Below are positions 1 to 8,355 of a stretch of DNA of 32,971 bases, one piece after another; the stretch's first letter is position 1, and each line of letters begins with the position of its first letter. Both the position numbers and the translations under genes were made by a program. A model generated the notes under the pieces. The model was not told the DNA's origin. It ran no database searches and saw only the letters and a program-made list of their open reading frames with translations. The stretch comes from a virus: positions 1 to 32,971 of IMG/VR virus record IMGVR_UViG_3300027668_000053; one strand, given 5' to 3'.

Positions 1-2
1 CA

Positions 3-518
3 GGACATTACTTTACTAAATCAGGTAATCTTGTAAAAGGTACTATGTCTGCAGATGCTAAAGAAAGAGGAGCTCGTAAATCAGATCCAAAAGATAAGAC
101 AAGATCTAAAGTACCTAAAGCCACACAGTATAACGAAGATGACCTCGGTAAAGGGTATACATACGCTAGAGATATTATTGCTCATTTAAGAGAGAACGTT
201 TATAGAAAATTAAATGATCAAGAATTAGAAGAGTTTAGAAGAGAGATGTATGAGCACTATAAAGATGTAGTAGCAGAAGATACGACCGAAGAAGGTCTTT
301 GGGCTAATATTAATGCTAAGAAAAAAGCAGGTAAGAAATCTTCTCATGGTAATTCTAATGCACATAAAGATGCAGTCAAAGCAGGCAATAAACTAAAAGA
401 AACAGAACATCAAGGTTCAAATTACAAATGGCCTATGTCTAAAGCTACTAAAGATAGAAAAGATGCAGACGTAGCAGCTCAAAAAGCTAAAAGAAAAGCT
501 GATAATAAATTAAAATGA
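3..518 (+). CDS. Conserved phage hypothetical protein, 5'-truncated by the window edge
   Basis: The reading frame is open from the left edge. The first ATG is at base 45, but residues before it (including FTKSGNLVKGT) continue naturally into the DARERGAR/SDP/DK/RSKVP-like segment, so I think the true start lies outside the window. Visible parts are a basic N-terminal segment ending in ATQYNED, a helical charged middle with RENVYRKLNDQELEEFRREM, and a lysine-rich tail. The tail contains GLWANINAKKKAGKKSS and AHKDAVKAGNKLKE, a short motif I associate, from memory, with many phage and environmental-virus ORFs of unknown role. It overlaps the next gene by four bases (ATGA), suggesting translational coupling. 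The function is unknown. A DNA-binding or virion-internal basic protein would fit the composition but is not shown. Confidence 0.7.
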   Translation, partial: GHYFTKSGNLVKGTMSADAKERGARKSDPKDKTRSKVPKATQYNEDDLGKGYTYARDIIAHLRENVYRKLNDQELEEFRREMYEHYKDVVAEDTTEEGLWANINAKKKAGKKSSHGNSNAHKDAVKAGNKLKETEHQGSNYKWPMSKATKDRKDADVAAQKAKRKADNKLK

Positions 519-841
519 AATTAACTCTAGCACAACTTATAGGAGAGATCATAACTGATAGTAAAATCATTTGTGATAATTGCGGTTGGAGCTGGAACAA
601 AGAAGACGGAGGTGATGATTTATATATGTGTCATAAATGTGGACATAATAATACCCCTCATGCTTTAGAGAACTTTAAGGACGGTAAAAAGAAAGGTAAG
701 TCAAAACCAGGTAGAGTAAAAAAATCTGGTGCTAGCTGTAATGGTTCTGTAACTGACCTTCGCAGAAAGGCTAAGAACGCTTCAGGCGAGAAAGCTAAAA
801 TGTACCATTGGTGTGCTAATATGAAAGGCGGTAAAAAATGA
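515..841 (+). CDS. Small zinc-ribbon phage protein (108 aa)
   Basis: Two CxxC knuckles, CDNC at about residues 20-23 and CHKC at about 39-42 with a following GH, form a classical zinc-ribbon spaced by an acidic loop. After a KKKGKSKPGR linker comes a second block, KKSGASCNGSVTDLRRKAKN then EKAKMYHWCANMK, which I recall as a recurrent motif of marine phage ORFs with no assigned function. The N-terminus MKLTLAQLIGE resembles the short leaders of several other proteins here (MK, 5-9 residues, L/I-x-E). It overlaps both neighbours by four bases (ATGA junctions), so the first three genes probably form one translationally coupled unit. The role is unknown; nucleic-acid or protein binding is inferred from the ribbon only. 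Confidence 0.75.
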   Translation: MKLTLAQLIGEIITDSKIICDNCGWSWNKEDGGDDLYMCHKCGHNNTPHALENFKDGKKKGKSKPGRVKKSGASCNGSVTDLRRKAKNASGEKAKMYHWCANMKGGKK

Positions 842-1467
842 AATTAAGCGATAGTAAACTAACTCCTCAAGGGTACTTTCTAGATGCTATAGAAGACCCG
901 TCTATACTCAAAGACCCTAACTGTGTTGATTTATTCGATCAAAACGGCTACCACTTAACAAAAGCTGAACAAGCATACTTATCACGTAATGGATTTGAAG
1001 CTATAGAAAGACGTCATGAGGACTGTCTTAGACACGACTGGATTACATGGGATAAGAAATCAGGAGCTCATATAAATCACTCAGACTTATTTGAAAGAAA
1101 AGGATTTAAAGATCAAGCATTACAGCAATTAGAGATATTTGCAGAAGATTATAATCCAATGCTCTATAAACTTATTAAAATGAAACCAAAATGGGGTATA
1201 GATATCTCTATAGATTATGTATCTCCAGATGCAGTATTTGAAGTATTTCACTACGAATGGGATTCTTTTGAGTACGATAAAGTACTTGAAAAAAAGTTGG
1301 AAATTGAGAGATTAGTTCTTAACTTAGACTGGGATCATGCAGCAAAAGAATTGTGGGGAAGGAAAGATGAGTGGATTAATCTCGACTTTTTCGAACAGTC
1401 CCTTTGGCGAACAGAATTCTTTGGTACAGAACCTGAGAAGTTTAAGAATATTATTTGGGATAACTAA
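838..1467 (+). CDS. Hypothetical protein (209 aa)
   Basis: I do not recognise this protein. It starts with an ATG overlapping the stop of the zinc-ribbon gene (ATGA), so the start is well supported. The sequence is rich in aromatic and acidic residues (several W, many D/E, F), soluble, with no signal peptide or membrane segment. It contains the stretches LTKAEQAYLSRNGFEAIERRH and KPKWGIDISIDYVSPDAVFEVFHYEWD. The second half looks alpha/beta and could be a small folded domain. It ends the first coupled gene trio, because the next gene has its own promoter-like motif. No function is proposed. Confidence 0.7.
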   Translation: MKLSDSKLTPQGYFLDAIEDPSILKDPNCVDLFDQNGYHLTKAEQAYLSRNGFEAIERRHEDCLRHDWITWDKKSGAHINHSDLFERKGFKDQALQQLEIFAEDYNPMLYKLIKMKPKWGIDISIDYVSPDAVFEVFHYEWDSFEYDKVLEKKLEIERLVLNLDWDHAAKELWGRKDEWINLDFFEQSLWRTEFFGTEPEKFKNIIWDN

Positions 1468-1469
1468 TC

Positions 1470-1480
1470 TATTTATATAA
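1470..1480 (+). promoter_or_regulatory. Late-promoter-like motif 1 (TATTTATATAA)
   Basis: TATTTATATAA lies in the 40-base gap between the 209-aa and 726-aa genes, 27 bases before the ATG at 1508. It is one of ten near-identical intergenic motifs in this window, all in the same orientation. The promoter role is inferred from position and recurrence. Confidence 0.6.
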
Positions 1481-1507
1481 GATACCTCCATAAAAAGTTA
1501 AATAAAG

Positions 1508-3688
1508 ATGACATATAAAGAAGTTAATGATAGGCTAACAAAAGTACAAACTGCTCTCAATAAATTGAAAAGCGGTAAAATAGACTTAGCCCCCGTCAAA
1601 ACCCAAGCTCAACTTGAAATAATTAAAGAGTCTCTACAGAAAAAACTCATTACCTTAAAAGAGCGAGAGCAGACTATGTTCGTTAAGACTAAAGGAGGAG
1701 ATGACGAAGTTGTTACTTTAGATAAAAAAGAAGCTGACAAACTTAAGAAAGATACAGATATTATAGGTATTAAAACAGCTAAAGGTGAAACTATAAAAGA
1801 AGAAGAAATCACAGTTGAACAGAATCAAGAAATTGCTAAAAAAGTAGGTAAAGCGTTAGCTAATTCTCTACGAAAAGTAGGCGATGAGTTAGATACTATG
1901 AAAGCTAGAAACTTTAACCCTACTAATGATACTAATTACTTTGACATCTACGTAGAATATAAAGCATCAGATAAAAGTGATGATTTTAAGTTTGCTATTA
2001 AAGACGGTATTTTAAGTCTACAAGGCAAAGAGTTAGGAGCAGTAGGATTTCTTCCTTCTGGAGAAATACAAATACACACAGAAATAATAGAAGCAGCTTT
2101 AATAAAGCACTTTGAATCAGATATGAAAGAAGATATGAGATCAAAAGATAAAGAATTTGAAAAGAGCAGAGAAGCTGCCAGATTAGAAAAGCACCCAGAG
2201 AGTGATACCATCAAAAAGATACAGGCCTTACTCGGAAAAGAAAAGAGCTTAGGAGAAACAGAAGATGAAGCTAACACTTCAGGAGCTGTAGGTGCATACC
2301 TTACTCCAAATGCTTTTGGAAAGAAGAAAAAGAAAGATAAATTATATGAAGATCCATCCTATATAGATATAATTGGTCAGTTTGCTGCCCTTATGGCTAC
2401 AGGTTATACTGCATATCAAGCAGTAGAAAAACTAGGAGATGGAAACGGAGATATAAGTATAGACAGTATTAAGAAAGCTATACATAAATACTCAGCCCCT
2501 AAAAACGAAGACGCAGAAGAAGATGCTAAAAATGATGCTGATTACGAAGCTGGATGGCATGACAATCCAAGAAAAGATGAAGATGTAGATGTAGGTCATC
2601 AAGACGATGAACCTAGCATGTTAGGAGCTTCAGCACTAGAGACAGCAGAATATGCAGCTAAATTATATAAGAAACTACAGAGATATGACCAACATGACGG
2701 AGAAGTAGATTTTCCTAACTGGTGGCAAAAGAAGCTAATCTTAGCTAGAGATTATATGTCAGCAGCGTACCATTATTTAGACTCAGAAGAGAAACAACCA
2801 GCCTTAGACCAATTAGCACTAGAAAGCGTTGTTAAAGAAGGCAGAGGCGATATGGAAAGAATTGTCGACCTTATTACTGATAAAGCAGCTGAATCAGGAT
2901 TTACTGTACAAGAAGAGGCAATGGAAGTAATGGAAGCTATCGGAGAATACTACGAGATAAACTTTGAATTTGGTAGATTAGGAGATAGTCTAGAAGAAGG
3001 AGAAGGTAATGAAAAAGCAATTAAAGGTCAAGAGTTAGTTGATTACATAATGGGTAACTGGAATTGGTCAGAAGAAAAAACACTACATTGGCTAGGAAAT
3101 AACTTTGGTAAAAACAAAAAACCTCAAACCCCTAAAGAAGAAGATCAAGACTATATAGACTACTTAAGAAGAAGTGGTAGAAATAAGTATGCAAAAGAAC
3201 TAGTAGCCCGTAGCTCAGGTAAACTAAAAGAAGAAACCTTACAAGAAGAACTAACAGGAGATCAAAGAGAAGCCCTAATGGACTTACAGAACGTATTAGA
3301 TCAAGCAGCTAATTTAGGAGACGAGGCTAGAGAGATAGTTAAAGATCATTTTCCTAGAGAATTGAGTGCAGGTGAAGCTTATGATGTATTTAGTTTTGGT
3401 TCAAGTTCTAATAGATACGATAAAACATTAGAATCTTTAATAGAAGATATTGAATTGGCTGCTGAAGATGATGATATGGATGATTTAGATGAAGGAGTTG
3501 CTAAAACTAAAAAAGCTCACGACCAAGTTGTTACTATAATGAAAGACCTTGCTAAGAAATATAAGGCAGGTGATAAATCAGTAGTTGACCAACTTAAATC
3601 ATTAACAGCTACTAAAAAGAAATTAGAAGCAATGTTAGATAAAGATGTTGCAGGAACCGGAGTAGATCAAGAAGTAACTGAAATATAA
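1508..3688 (+). CDS. Large multidomain head-associated protein (726 aa), function unknown
   Basis: This is a charged, mostly helical protein with disordered acidic linkers. From the N-terminus it has a coiled-coil-like start (residues 1-60), an alpha/beta domain with FDIYVEYKASDKSDDFKFAIKDG (about 140-190), and a SGAVGAYLTPNAFGKKKKK segment (about 257-275). An EF-hand-like loop starting at Asp311 (DGNGDISID) lacks the final Glu. A helical block contains EPSMLG, LYKKLQRYD, DFPNWWQKK (about 401-409) and ARDYMSAAYHYLD. The C-terminal helical hairpin is EGVAKTKKAHDQVVTIMKDLAKKYKAGDKS. I recall the DFP-WWQ and KKAHDQVV blocks from marine T4-like phage proteins of unknown role. Promoter-like motif 1 precedes it and the next gene follows after four bases. 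It is probably a virion or prohead-core component, by position upstream of terL and by composition; this is inference. Confidence 0.75.
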   Translation: MTYKEVNDRLTKVQTALNKLKSGKIDLAPVKTQAQLEIIKESLQKKLITLKEREQTMFVKTKGGDDEVVTLDKKEADKLKKDTDIIGIKTAKGETIKEEEITVEQNQEIAKKVGKALANSLRKVGDELDTMKARNFNPTNDTNYFDIYVEYKASDKSDDFKFAIKDGILSLQGKELGAVGFLPSGEIQIHTEIIEAALIKHFESDMKEDMRSKDKEFEKSREAARLEKHPESDTIKKIQALLGKEKSLGETEDEANTSGAVGAYLTPNAFGKKKKKDKLYEDPSYIDIIGQFAALMATGYTAYQAVEKLGDGNGDISIDSIKKAIHKYSAPKNEDAEEDAKNDADYEAGWHDNPRKDEDVDVGHQDDEPSMLGASALETAEYAAKLYKKLQRYDQHDGEVDFPNWWQKKLILARDYMSAAYHYLDSEEKQPALDQLALESVVKEGRGDMERIVDLITDKAAESGFTVQEEAMEVMEAIGEYYEINFEFGRLGDSLEEGEGNEKAIKGQELVDYIMGNWNWSEEKTLHWLGNNFGKNKKPQTPKEEDQDYIDYLRRSGRNKYAKELVARSSGKLKEETLQEELTGDQREALMDLQNVLDQAANLGDEAREIVKDHFPRELSAGEAYDVFSFGSSSNRYDKTLESLIEDIELAAEDDDMDDLDEGVAKTKKAHDQVVTIMKDLAKKYKAGDKSVVDQLKSLTATKKKLEAMLDKDVAGTGVDQEVTEI

Positions 3689-3692
3689 TAAT

Positions 3693-4913
3693 ATGAAAGG
3701 AAAAGACTTACGTAATTTAATTCTGGAATCATATAATGAAGTATTGGTAGAGCTTAATGAAGGTTATTTTGGAGATACTAGTGACGATGAAGACGAACCT
3801 ACCTATGCTGATAAGCAAAGAGCTAATGTAATAGAAGCACCAGATGGTGTACATTATATTAGGGTAGAAAGAACTGAATTCATAGAAGCATTAGGTATTT
3901 TAGAAAATGCTTTTGAAGACAGTATAGTTAAGTTTGAATTAAACGATCCAGATACCATATACATTCATAATGCCGATAATGGTGATATGCATGATGCAGT
4001 AGAAGAATTACAGCAAAATGGTATCATAATCGATGAAACTAGTATAGATGACGAACTTCAAGAAATGGATATGAACGATCCAGTTCTTATGAAAACGAGA
4101 GCAGCTAAAAATAGAGCAGCTCAAGCTAAACATCCTGACACTAAATTTGCTGTAGGTAAACAAAACAATATAGAAAGAGCTGCTAAAATAAAAGACCTTG
4201 AAAGAAAGAGAGATCAAGTAATGAGAGATATGGAGCAGGAAGCTGAACCAGAAGGAGGTCCTATAGCAGATAAATATGGAACAGTATTAAATAAAATAGA
4301 TCAAGTACTTCTAAAACTTAGAGGACCTAAGAATGTAAATTTACAAGAATCTCTTTTAGATGAAGTAGAAGATGAAGAACCAACACCAGAAGAGTTACCA
4401 GATACTGATGCTCCTAAAGAAACAGTATTAGAAGATTCAACTGATACCATACTAGCTAAATTTCCAACTGTAAGAGCAGCGTTAGTTAAATTACAAACAG
4501 AAGATTTTAAACAATTTGTTACTTCTATAGATTGGATATCACCTAGACCTTCTTCTTTTAGAATTAATCTAAAGAATGGTCAAGACTATCTCCTTAAATG
4601 GACAGGTAAAACATTTGAAGCAAATATACTAGGAAAAAGATATTATATAAATAATATTGCAGATTACCAGCAGGCCTTAGATAAATTAGCTATACTGTAT
4701 AAAGAATCACCCATGAAAGGAGCAGGAGAAGAAGCAGCAGATGCTGACGGTGTAGATTCAGCAGATACCGGAGGAGGAGACTTTCCAGGAGAAGATGGTG
4801 GAGCTACCGGAGGTGACGCAGGAGCACCTGACGATGGAGGAGGAGATACAGGAGGAGCAGATTTAAGTGGAGAACCAATAGACTTCGAAGACGGAGAAGA
4901 ACCAGAAGCATAA
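3693..4913 (+). CDS. Acidic virion-associated protein with CTS-like N-terminus (406 aa)
   Basis: The N-terminus MKGKDLRNLILESYNEVL has the form of a T4 capsid-targeting leader (MK, short amphipathic stretch, L-x-E). Next is a small alpha/beta domain (VHYIRVERTEFIEALGILENAF, then IYIHNADNGDMHDAVEELQQNG, about residues 53-115). A helical basic segment with NDPVLMKTRAAKNRAAQAKHPD (about 130-152) follows, then an acidic linker and a compact domain with FKQFVTSIDWISPRPSSFRINLKNGQDY (about 270-300). The last 60 residues are a low-complexity G/D/E tail (GGGD, GEDGG, DDGGGDTGGAD). The NDPVLM-RAAK motif recurs, from memory, in marine phages. No catalytic motif is seen. It is likely an internal head or core protein, by leader and neighbourhood. 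Confidence 0.7.
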   Translation: MKGKDLRNLILESYNEVLVELNEGYFGDTSDDEDEPTYADKQRANVIEAPDGVHYIRVERTEFIEALGILENAFEDSIVKFELNDPDTIYIHNADNGDMHDAVEELQQNGIIIDETSIDDELQEMDMNDPVLMKTRAAKNRAAQAKHPDTKFAVGKQNNIERAAKIKDLERKRDQVMRDMEQEAEPEGGPIADKYGTVLNKIDQVLLKLRGPKNVNLQESLLDEVEDEEPTPEELPDTDAPKETVLEDSTDTILAKFPTVRAALVKLQTEDFKQFVTSIDWISPRPSSFRINLKNGQDYLLKWTGKTFEANILGKRYYINNIADYQQALDKLAILYKESPMKGAGEEAADADGVDSADTGGGDFPGEDGGATGGDAGAPDDGGGDTGGADLSGEPIDFEDGEEPEA

Positions 4914-4923
4914 TAATAATAAT

Positions 4924-5208
4924 ATGAAAAACAATTTTGACCTTAGAAATTTCTTAACAGAGAATAAACTTACTCCAAGTTCTAAAAATGAAGCATGGGG
5001 TTATGAATCCGACTTTGCTAAACACATAGAAAAAGGAGGAGGAGTACCTACTGCAAAAGTAGATCCTAAAGTTCTTCAAGTTAGCATGGGTAAAAATGCA
5101 AAACAAGAGCAGAGAGTAATAGATATTGCTAGAGCTGCAATCGCATTTATGGATGAACAACCGAAAACATCAGCAGAAGATGCTTTAAAAACAGTATTAG
5201 GTAATTAA
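4924..5208 (+). CDS. Small protein with CTS-like leader (94 aa)
   Basis: The first 16 residues, MKNNFDLRNFLTENKL, form the clearest example of the leader seen on several proteins here. A near copy (NFDLRKFLKENK) ends the 561-aa protein encoded at 11370-13055. After the leader comes a glycine-containing linker (EKGGGVPTAKVDPKVL) and a helical C-terminus (QRVIDIARAAIAFMDEQPKTSAEDALKTVLGN). It lies in a tight cluster (10-base gap upstream, next ATG directly after its stop). Size, leader and location near terL/portal suggest an internal capsid protein cleaved by the prohead protease after Glu13; this is inference. No enzyme motif is visible. Confidence 0.7.
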   Translation: MKNNFDLRNFLTENKLTPSSKNEAWGYESDFAKHIEKGGGVPTAKVDPKVLQVSMGKNAKQEQRVIDIARAAIAFMDEQPKTSAEDALKTVLGN

Positions 5209-6738
5209 ATGAATCTTATAGACAAAGTATTATTAGAATGGTCATATAAGACCACTAAAGGATATCCTGACATTAATAGTCAAGAGGATATGGCTTTGTT
5301 TGAATCTATGTTTGGTTTTAATCCCTTATTGAATGAAAACGTAGACCTAGTAAATTTTATTACAAGTAATATAGACGGTTACGGTGATATAACAAGTAAA
5401 GGTAGTACTTCACTTACTTTAACTTTTTCCGATATACCTTCAACAGGAGGACAATCTACAGATTTACGTAAGAGTGTGTTTGATGAAATAGAAAATTTAG
5501 CTAGAGAAGAAAACGAAATAACTTCCTATAAATACAGTAATGCTGGTAATTCATCAGTTGGTTTCTGTACTATTACTTTTAGAGGTAAAGAGTATAAGAT
5601 TTCTCTTAAAGGAACTCCTACTGCAGATAAAGCAGATACTGATATTAAGGAAGCATTAGTTTCTTTATTCTATGTAAGTGACATTACTACACCATTTACT
5701 AAAGATAATATAGAGTCAAGAGCAAATAACTTACTAAGTTTAACTAAGAATGGCATCCCAGGAGAGAGTTCTGAAGCAAGTGCTAAGGTAGCAAGTTATT
5801 TAGAAAGTATTGGTAGTTCTAATGCGTATATTAAATTTATCAACCAACCACTCTCAAGTGCATTGACACTGAAAGAAGGATACCCAGGAGCTAATTTAAT
5901 TAGAACAGGTTTATTCGACGATATCAGAAAGAAAGCAATTAATCTTACTAGCTTACCAGCAGACAAATGGTGCCCAGGAGACGTATATATTCAGACAGGT
6001 GAAGTAAGTGGTTTAGAAAGTATACAATCCGTGGAAAATCTCAACGGCCTATTTAATGAAGAATGGAGCAGTACAAAAAGACCTTTAACAGCTATATCTC
6101 TTAAACAGCAAAATGCTCAAGGAGGAAAAGCTAAGGCACTACTCAGTGCATTTTCTAAAGTCAAAGATGACTACAACCTAACTAGTGACGAAATAGATTA
6201 CGACATTGTTAAATACCAAAAAGGTATTAAAAGACTACGTAAGAAAGTAGAAGGTTTAGTAGGAGGTAATCCTAACATAATATATAATGTAGATACCGGT
6301 GAACTACCTTCCGAACCTACTTCTCAAATAAAAGACCCATCAAAATGGTTAAGAGGTAAGTATGCAGCTTTAAAGTCTATTGAATTTTTATTTAGGAAGT
6401 TTGCAGACAGTAAAGTAGATGATGCAATAGTAGCAATAGCTGGTTTTGCAATGTCATTAACTGGAGTTAATCCTGCATTCTTTAAAGTAGAAGGCCAATC
6501 ATCAGGAGGTAAAGCTAAGTTATCTGTTTTCGCAAGAGGAGAGGTTATAGATTTATACGGTGATAACGAAGACAAGAAAGACCCTATAGAAGTACAAGAT
6601 AGTACTACCTTTGGAGGATTAAAGTTGTTTTTTAAAATTACCCAAGGAGGTGTTCCATATTCGGTTGCTGTTAATGCAAGGAGTAATGGGAATACACAAG
6701 GTACTATTGAGATACAGAATATCTCTAAGATAGATTAA
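5209..6738 (+). CDS. Virion-associated protein of unknown function (509 aa), possible nuclease-like core
   Basis: The ATG follows the upstream stop immediately (TAAATG). The N-terminus MNLIDKVLLEWSYK again shows a short amphipathic leader ending L-x-E. The middle has an alpha/beta region with FRGKEYKISLKGTPTADKADTDIKEAL (about residues 124-150). A block follows with DKWCPGDVYI (252-261) and TAISLKQQNAQGGKAKAL (about 294-311). The C-terminus (about 430-505) is beta-rich. I recall KW-P-D followed by a SLK strand in marine phage proteins of unknown function. The pair D258 ... K299 could be remnants of a PD-(D/E)xK-like nuclease site, but the acidic residue two before the lysine is Ser297 here, so activity is doubtful. 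The gene is followed 10 bases later by terL. Confidence 0.7.
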   Translation: MNLIDKVLLEWSYKTTKGYPDINSQEDMALFESMFGFNPLLNENVDLVNFITSNIDGYGDITSKGSTSLTLTFSDIPSTGGQSTDLRKSVFDEIENLAREENEITSYKYSNAGNSSVGFCTITFRGKEYKISLKGTPTADKADTDIKEALVSLFYVSDITTPFTKDNIESRANNLLSLTKNGIPGESSEASAKVASYLESIGSSNAYIKFINQPLSSALTLKEGYPGANLIRTGLFDDIRKKAINLTSLPADKWCPGDVYIQTGEVSGLESIQSVENLNGLFNEEWSSTKRPLTAISLKQQNAQGGKAKALLSAFSKVKDDYNLTSDEIDYDIVKYQKGIKRLRKKVEGLVGGNPNIIYNVDTGELPSEPTSQIKDPSKWLRGKYAALKSIEFLFRKFADSKVDDAIVAIAGFAMSLTGVNPAFFKVEGQSSGGKAKLSVFARGEVIDLYGDNEDKKDPIEVQDSTTFGGLKLFFKITQGGVPYSVAVNARSNGNTQGTIEIQNISKID

Positions 6739-6748
6739 AAAACAAGTT

Positions 6749-8323
6749 ATGGCACAAGACATAAAAAAGATAATAGCACAAGAATATATTAAGTGTGCTA
6801 AAGACCCGGCGTACTTTATGAAAAAGTACTGTTATATACAACACCCTACTCGTGGTCGTATCTTATTCTCTCTATACCCTTTTCAGGAAAAAGTACTACA
6901 TTTATTTAGAGACAATCAATACCTTATCACTCTTAAATCAAGACAGTTAGGTATATCAACATTAGCTTCAGCATACTCCTTATGGTTAATGACATTTCAT
7001 AAAGATAAGAATGTTTTAGCTTTAGCTACAACTCAAGCAACCGCACGTAACCTAGTTACTAAGGTTATCTTTATGTACGATCAACTACCTAAATGGCTTA
7101 GATTACCGGCATTAGAGAAAAACAAACTATCTCTTAGATTAAAGAACGGCTCTAAAGTACAAGCAAAATCATCTAATGCAGATGCAGCAAGATCAGAAGC
7201 AGTATCATTACTATTAATTGATGAAGCAGCCTTTGTAGATAACATTGATGAAACCTTTGCTGCTGCACAACAGACACTTGCTACCGGTGGGCAATGTATG
7301 GCCTTATCTACTCCTAACGGCATAGGTAATTGGTTCCATCAGACATGGGAGAAAGCAGAATCAGGAGAGAATTCATTTGTACCTATTAGACTACCCTGGA
7401 CAGTACATCCTGAAAGAAACGAGGAATGGAGAGAACAACAGACTAAAGACTTAGGTCCTCGTATGGCAGGACAAGAATGTGACTGTGACTTCTTAGCTTC
7501 TGGTGAAACAGTATTTGAGCCAGATGATATGCTATTCATAGAACAGACTACTTTATCTGAACCAATGGAAAGAAGAGGAGCAGACGGTAACCTATGGGTT
7601 TGGGAGGCAGCTGATTACGGTAAATCGTATATGGTTGTAGCAGATGTAGCTCGAGGAGATGGACAGGATTATTCTGCATTTCATATATTTGATGTAGAAA
7701 ATTGCGTACAGGTAGCAGAATATAAAGGTAAACTATCACCTAAAGATTTCGGTAATGTACTAGTAGGAATAGCATCAGAATATAATGATGCACTATTAGT
7801 TATAGAGAATGCTAATATTGGGTGGGCTACTATAGAACAAGCACTAGAACGTCAATATAAGAACCTCTACTACAGTACTACTTCTAATATGGAGACAGTT
7901 GAATCTTATATGTCTAAGTATGAGAGAGATAAGCTAGTACCTGGCTTTACAATGTCTGTTCGTACTAGACCTCTTGTTATTGCTAAAGCAATAGAATATA
8001 TAAGAGATAAATCAGCAACAATACAATCTAAACGTTTACTCGGAGAAATGAGAGTATTTGTTTGGAAGAACGGAAAACCTCAAGCACAAACAAGATATAA
8101 TGATGATTTAGTTATTGCTTTCGCAACCGCACTCTACGTTAGAGATACTGCATTAAAGTTGAGACAACAAGGAATGGATCTAGCACGAGCATCCCTCTCT
8201 TCTTTTACTAATTTAAATTCAAAAAACAAAGCTATTATACAAAATGTTGGTAGTCAGCTAGATAATCCTTATCTTATGGATACTAACAACGGCGAGAAAG
8301 AAGATTTACGCTGGTTATTTTAG
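6749..8323 (+). CDS. terL: Large terminase subunit, T4 gp17-like DNA-packaging ATPase/nuclease (524 aa)
   Basis: This motor protein docks on the portal, pumps DNA into the prohead and cuts the concatemer. The N-terminal ATPase shows a deviant Walker A SRQLGIST (residues 64-71), Walker B LLLIDEA with D158/E159, and the coupling motif ALSTPNG (185-191). The C-terminal RNase-H-like nuclease shows D299 in VVADVARGDGQDYSA, E353 in LVIENANIG and the acidic pair D452/D453 in YNDDLVIAFA, the expected three-acid set of terminase nucleases. T4 gp17 is about 610 aa, so this version is compact. The start is chosen at the first ATG after the upstream stop. Portal follows directly, without the sheath and tube genes that separate them in T4. 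No small terminase was recognised in the window. Confidence 0.96.
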   Translation: MAQDIKKIIAQEYIKCAKDPAYFMKKYCYIQHPTRGRILFSLYPFQEKVLHLFRDNQYLITLKSRQLGISTLASAYSLWLMTFHKDKNVLALATTQATARNLVTKVIFMYDQLPKWLRLPALEKNKLSLRLKNGSKVQAKSSNADAARSEAVSLLLIDEAAFVDNIDETFAAAQQTLATGGQCMALSTPNGIGNWFHQTWEKAESGENSFVPIRLPWTVHPERNEEWREQQTKDLGPRMAGQECDCDFLASGETVFEPDDMLFIEQTTLSEPMERRGADGNLWVWEAADYGKSYMVVADVARGDGQDYSAFHIFDVENCVQVAEYKGKLSPKDFGNVLVGIASEYNDALLVIENANIGWATIEQALERQYKNLYYSTTSNMETVESYMSKYERDKLVPGFTMSVRTRPLVIAKAIEYIRDKSATIQSKRLLGEMRVFVWKNGKPQAQTRYNDDLVIAFATALYVRDTALKLRQQGMDLARASLSSFTNLNSKNKAIIQNVGSQLDNPYLMDTNNGEKEDLRWLF

Positions 8324-8329
8324 TTTAAC

Positions 8330-8340
8330 TATTTATATAA
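8330..8340 (+). promoter_or_regulatory. Late-promoter-like motif 2 (TATTTATATAA)
   Basis: TATTTATATAA lies in the 32-base gap between terL and portal, 15 bases before the portal ATG. It is identical to motif 1. If it is a -10 element, the portal mRNA leader would be only a few bases long. Confidence 0.6.
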
Positions 8341-8355
8341 TACAAACACATTAAT

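Noticed and set aside
4913-4924. TAATAATAATAATATG run as a possible regulatory repeat
   Set aside because: Tandem stop codons and A/T before a start are common here; it is too short to support a function.
5209-6738. Calling the 509-aa protein a nuclease
   Set aside because: Only a D and a K strand-like pair is visible and the acidic residue of the (D/E)xK half-motif is replaced by serine, so the call was kept as unknown.
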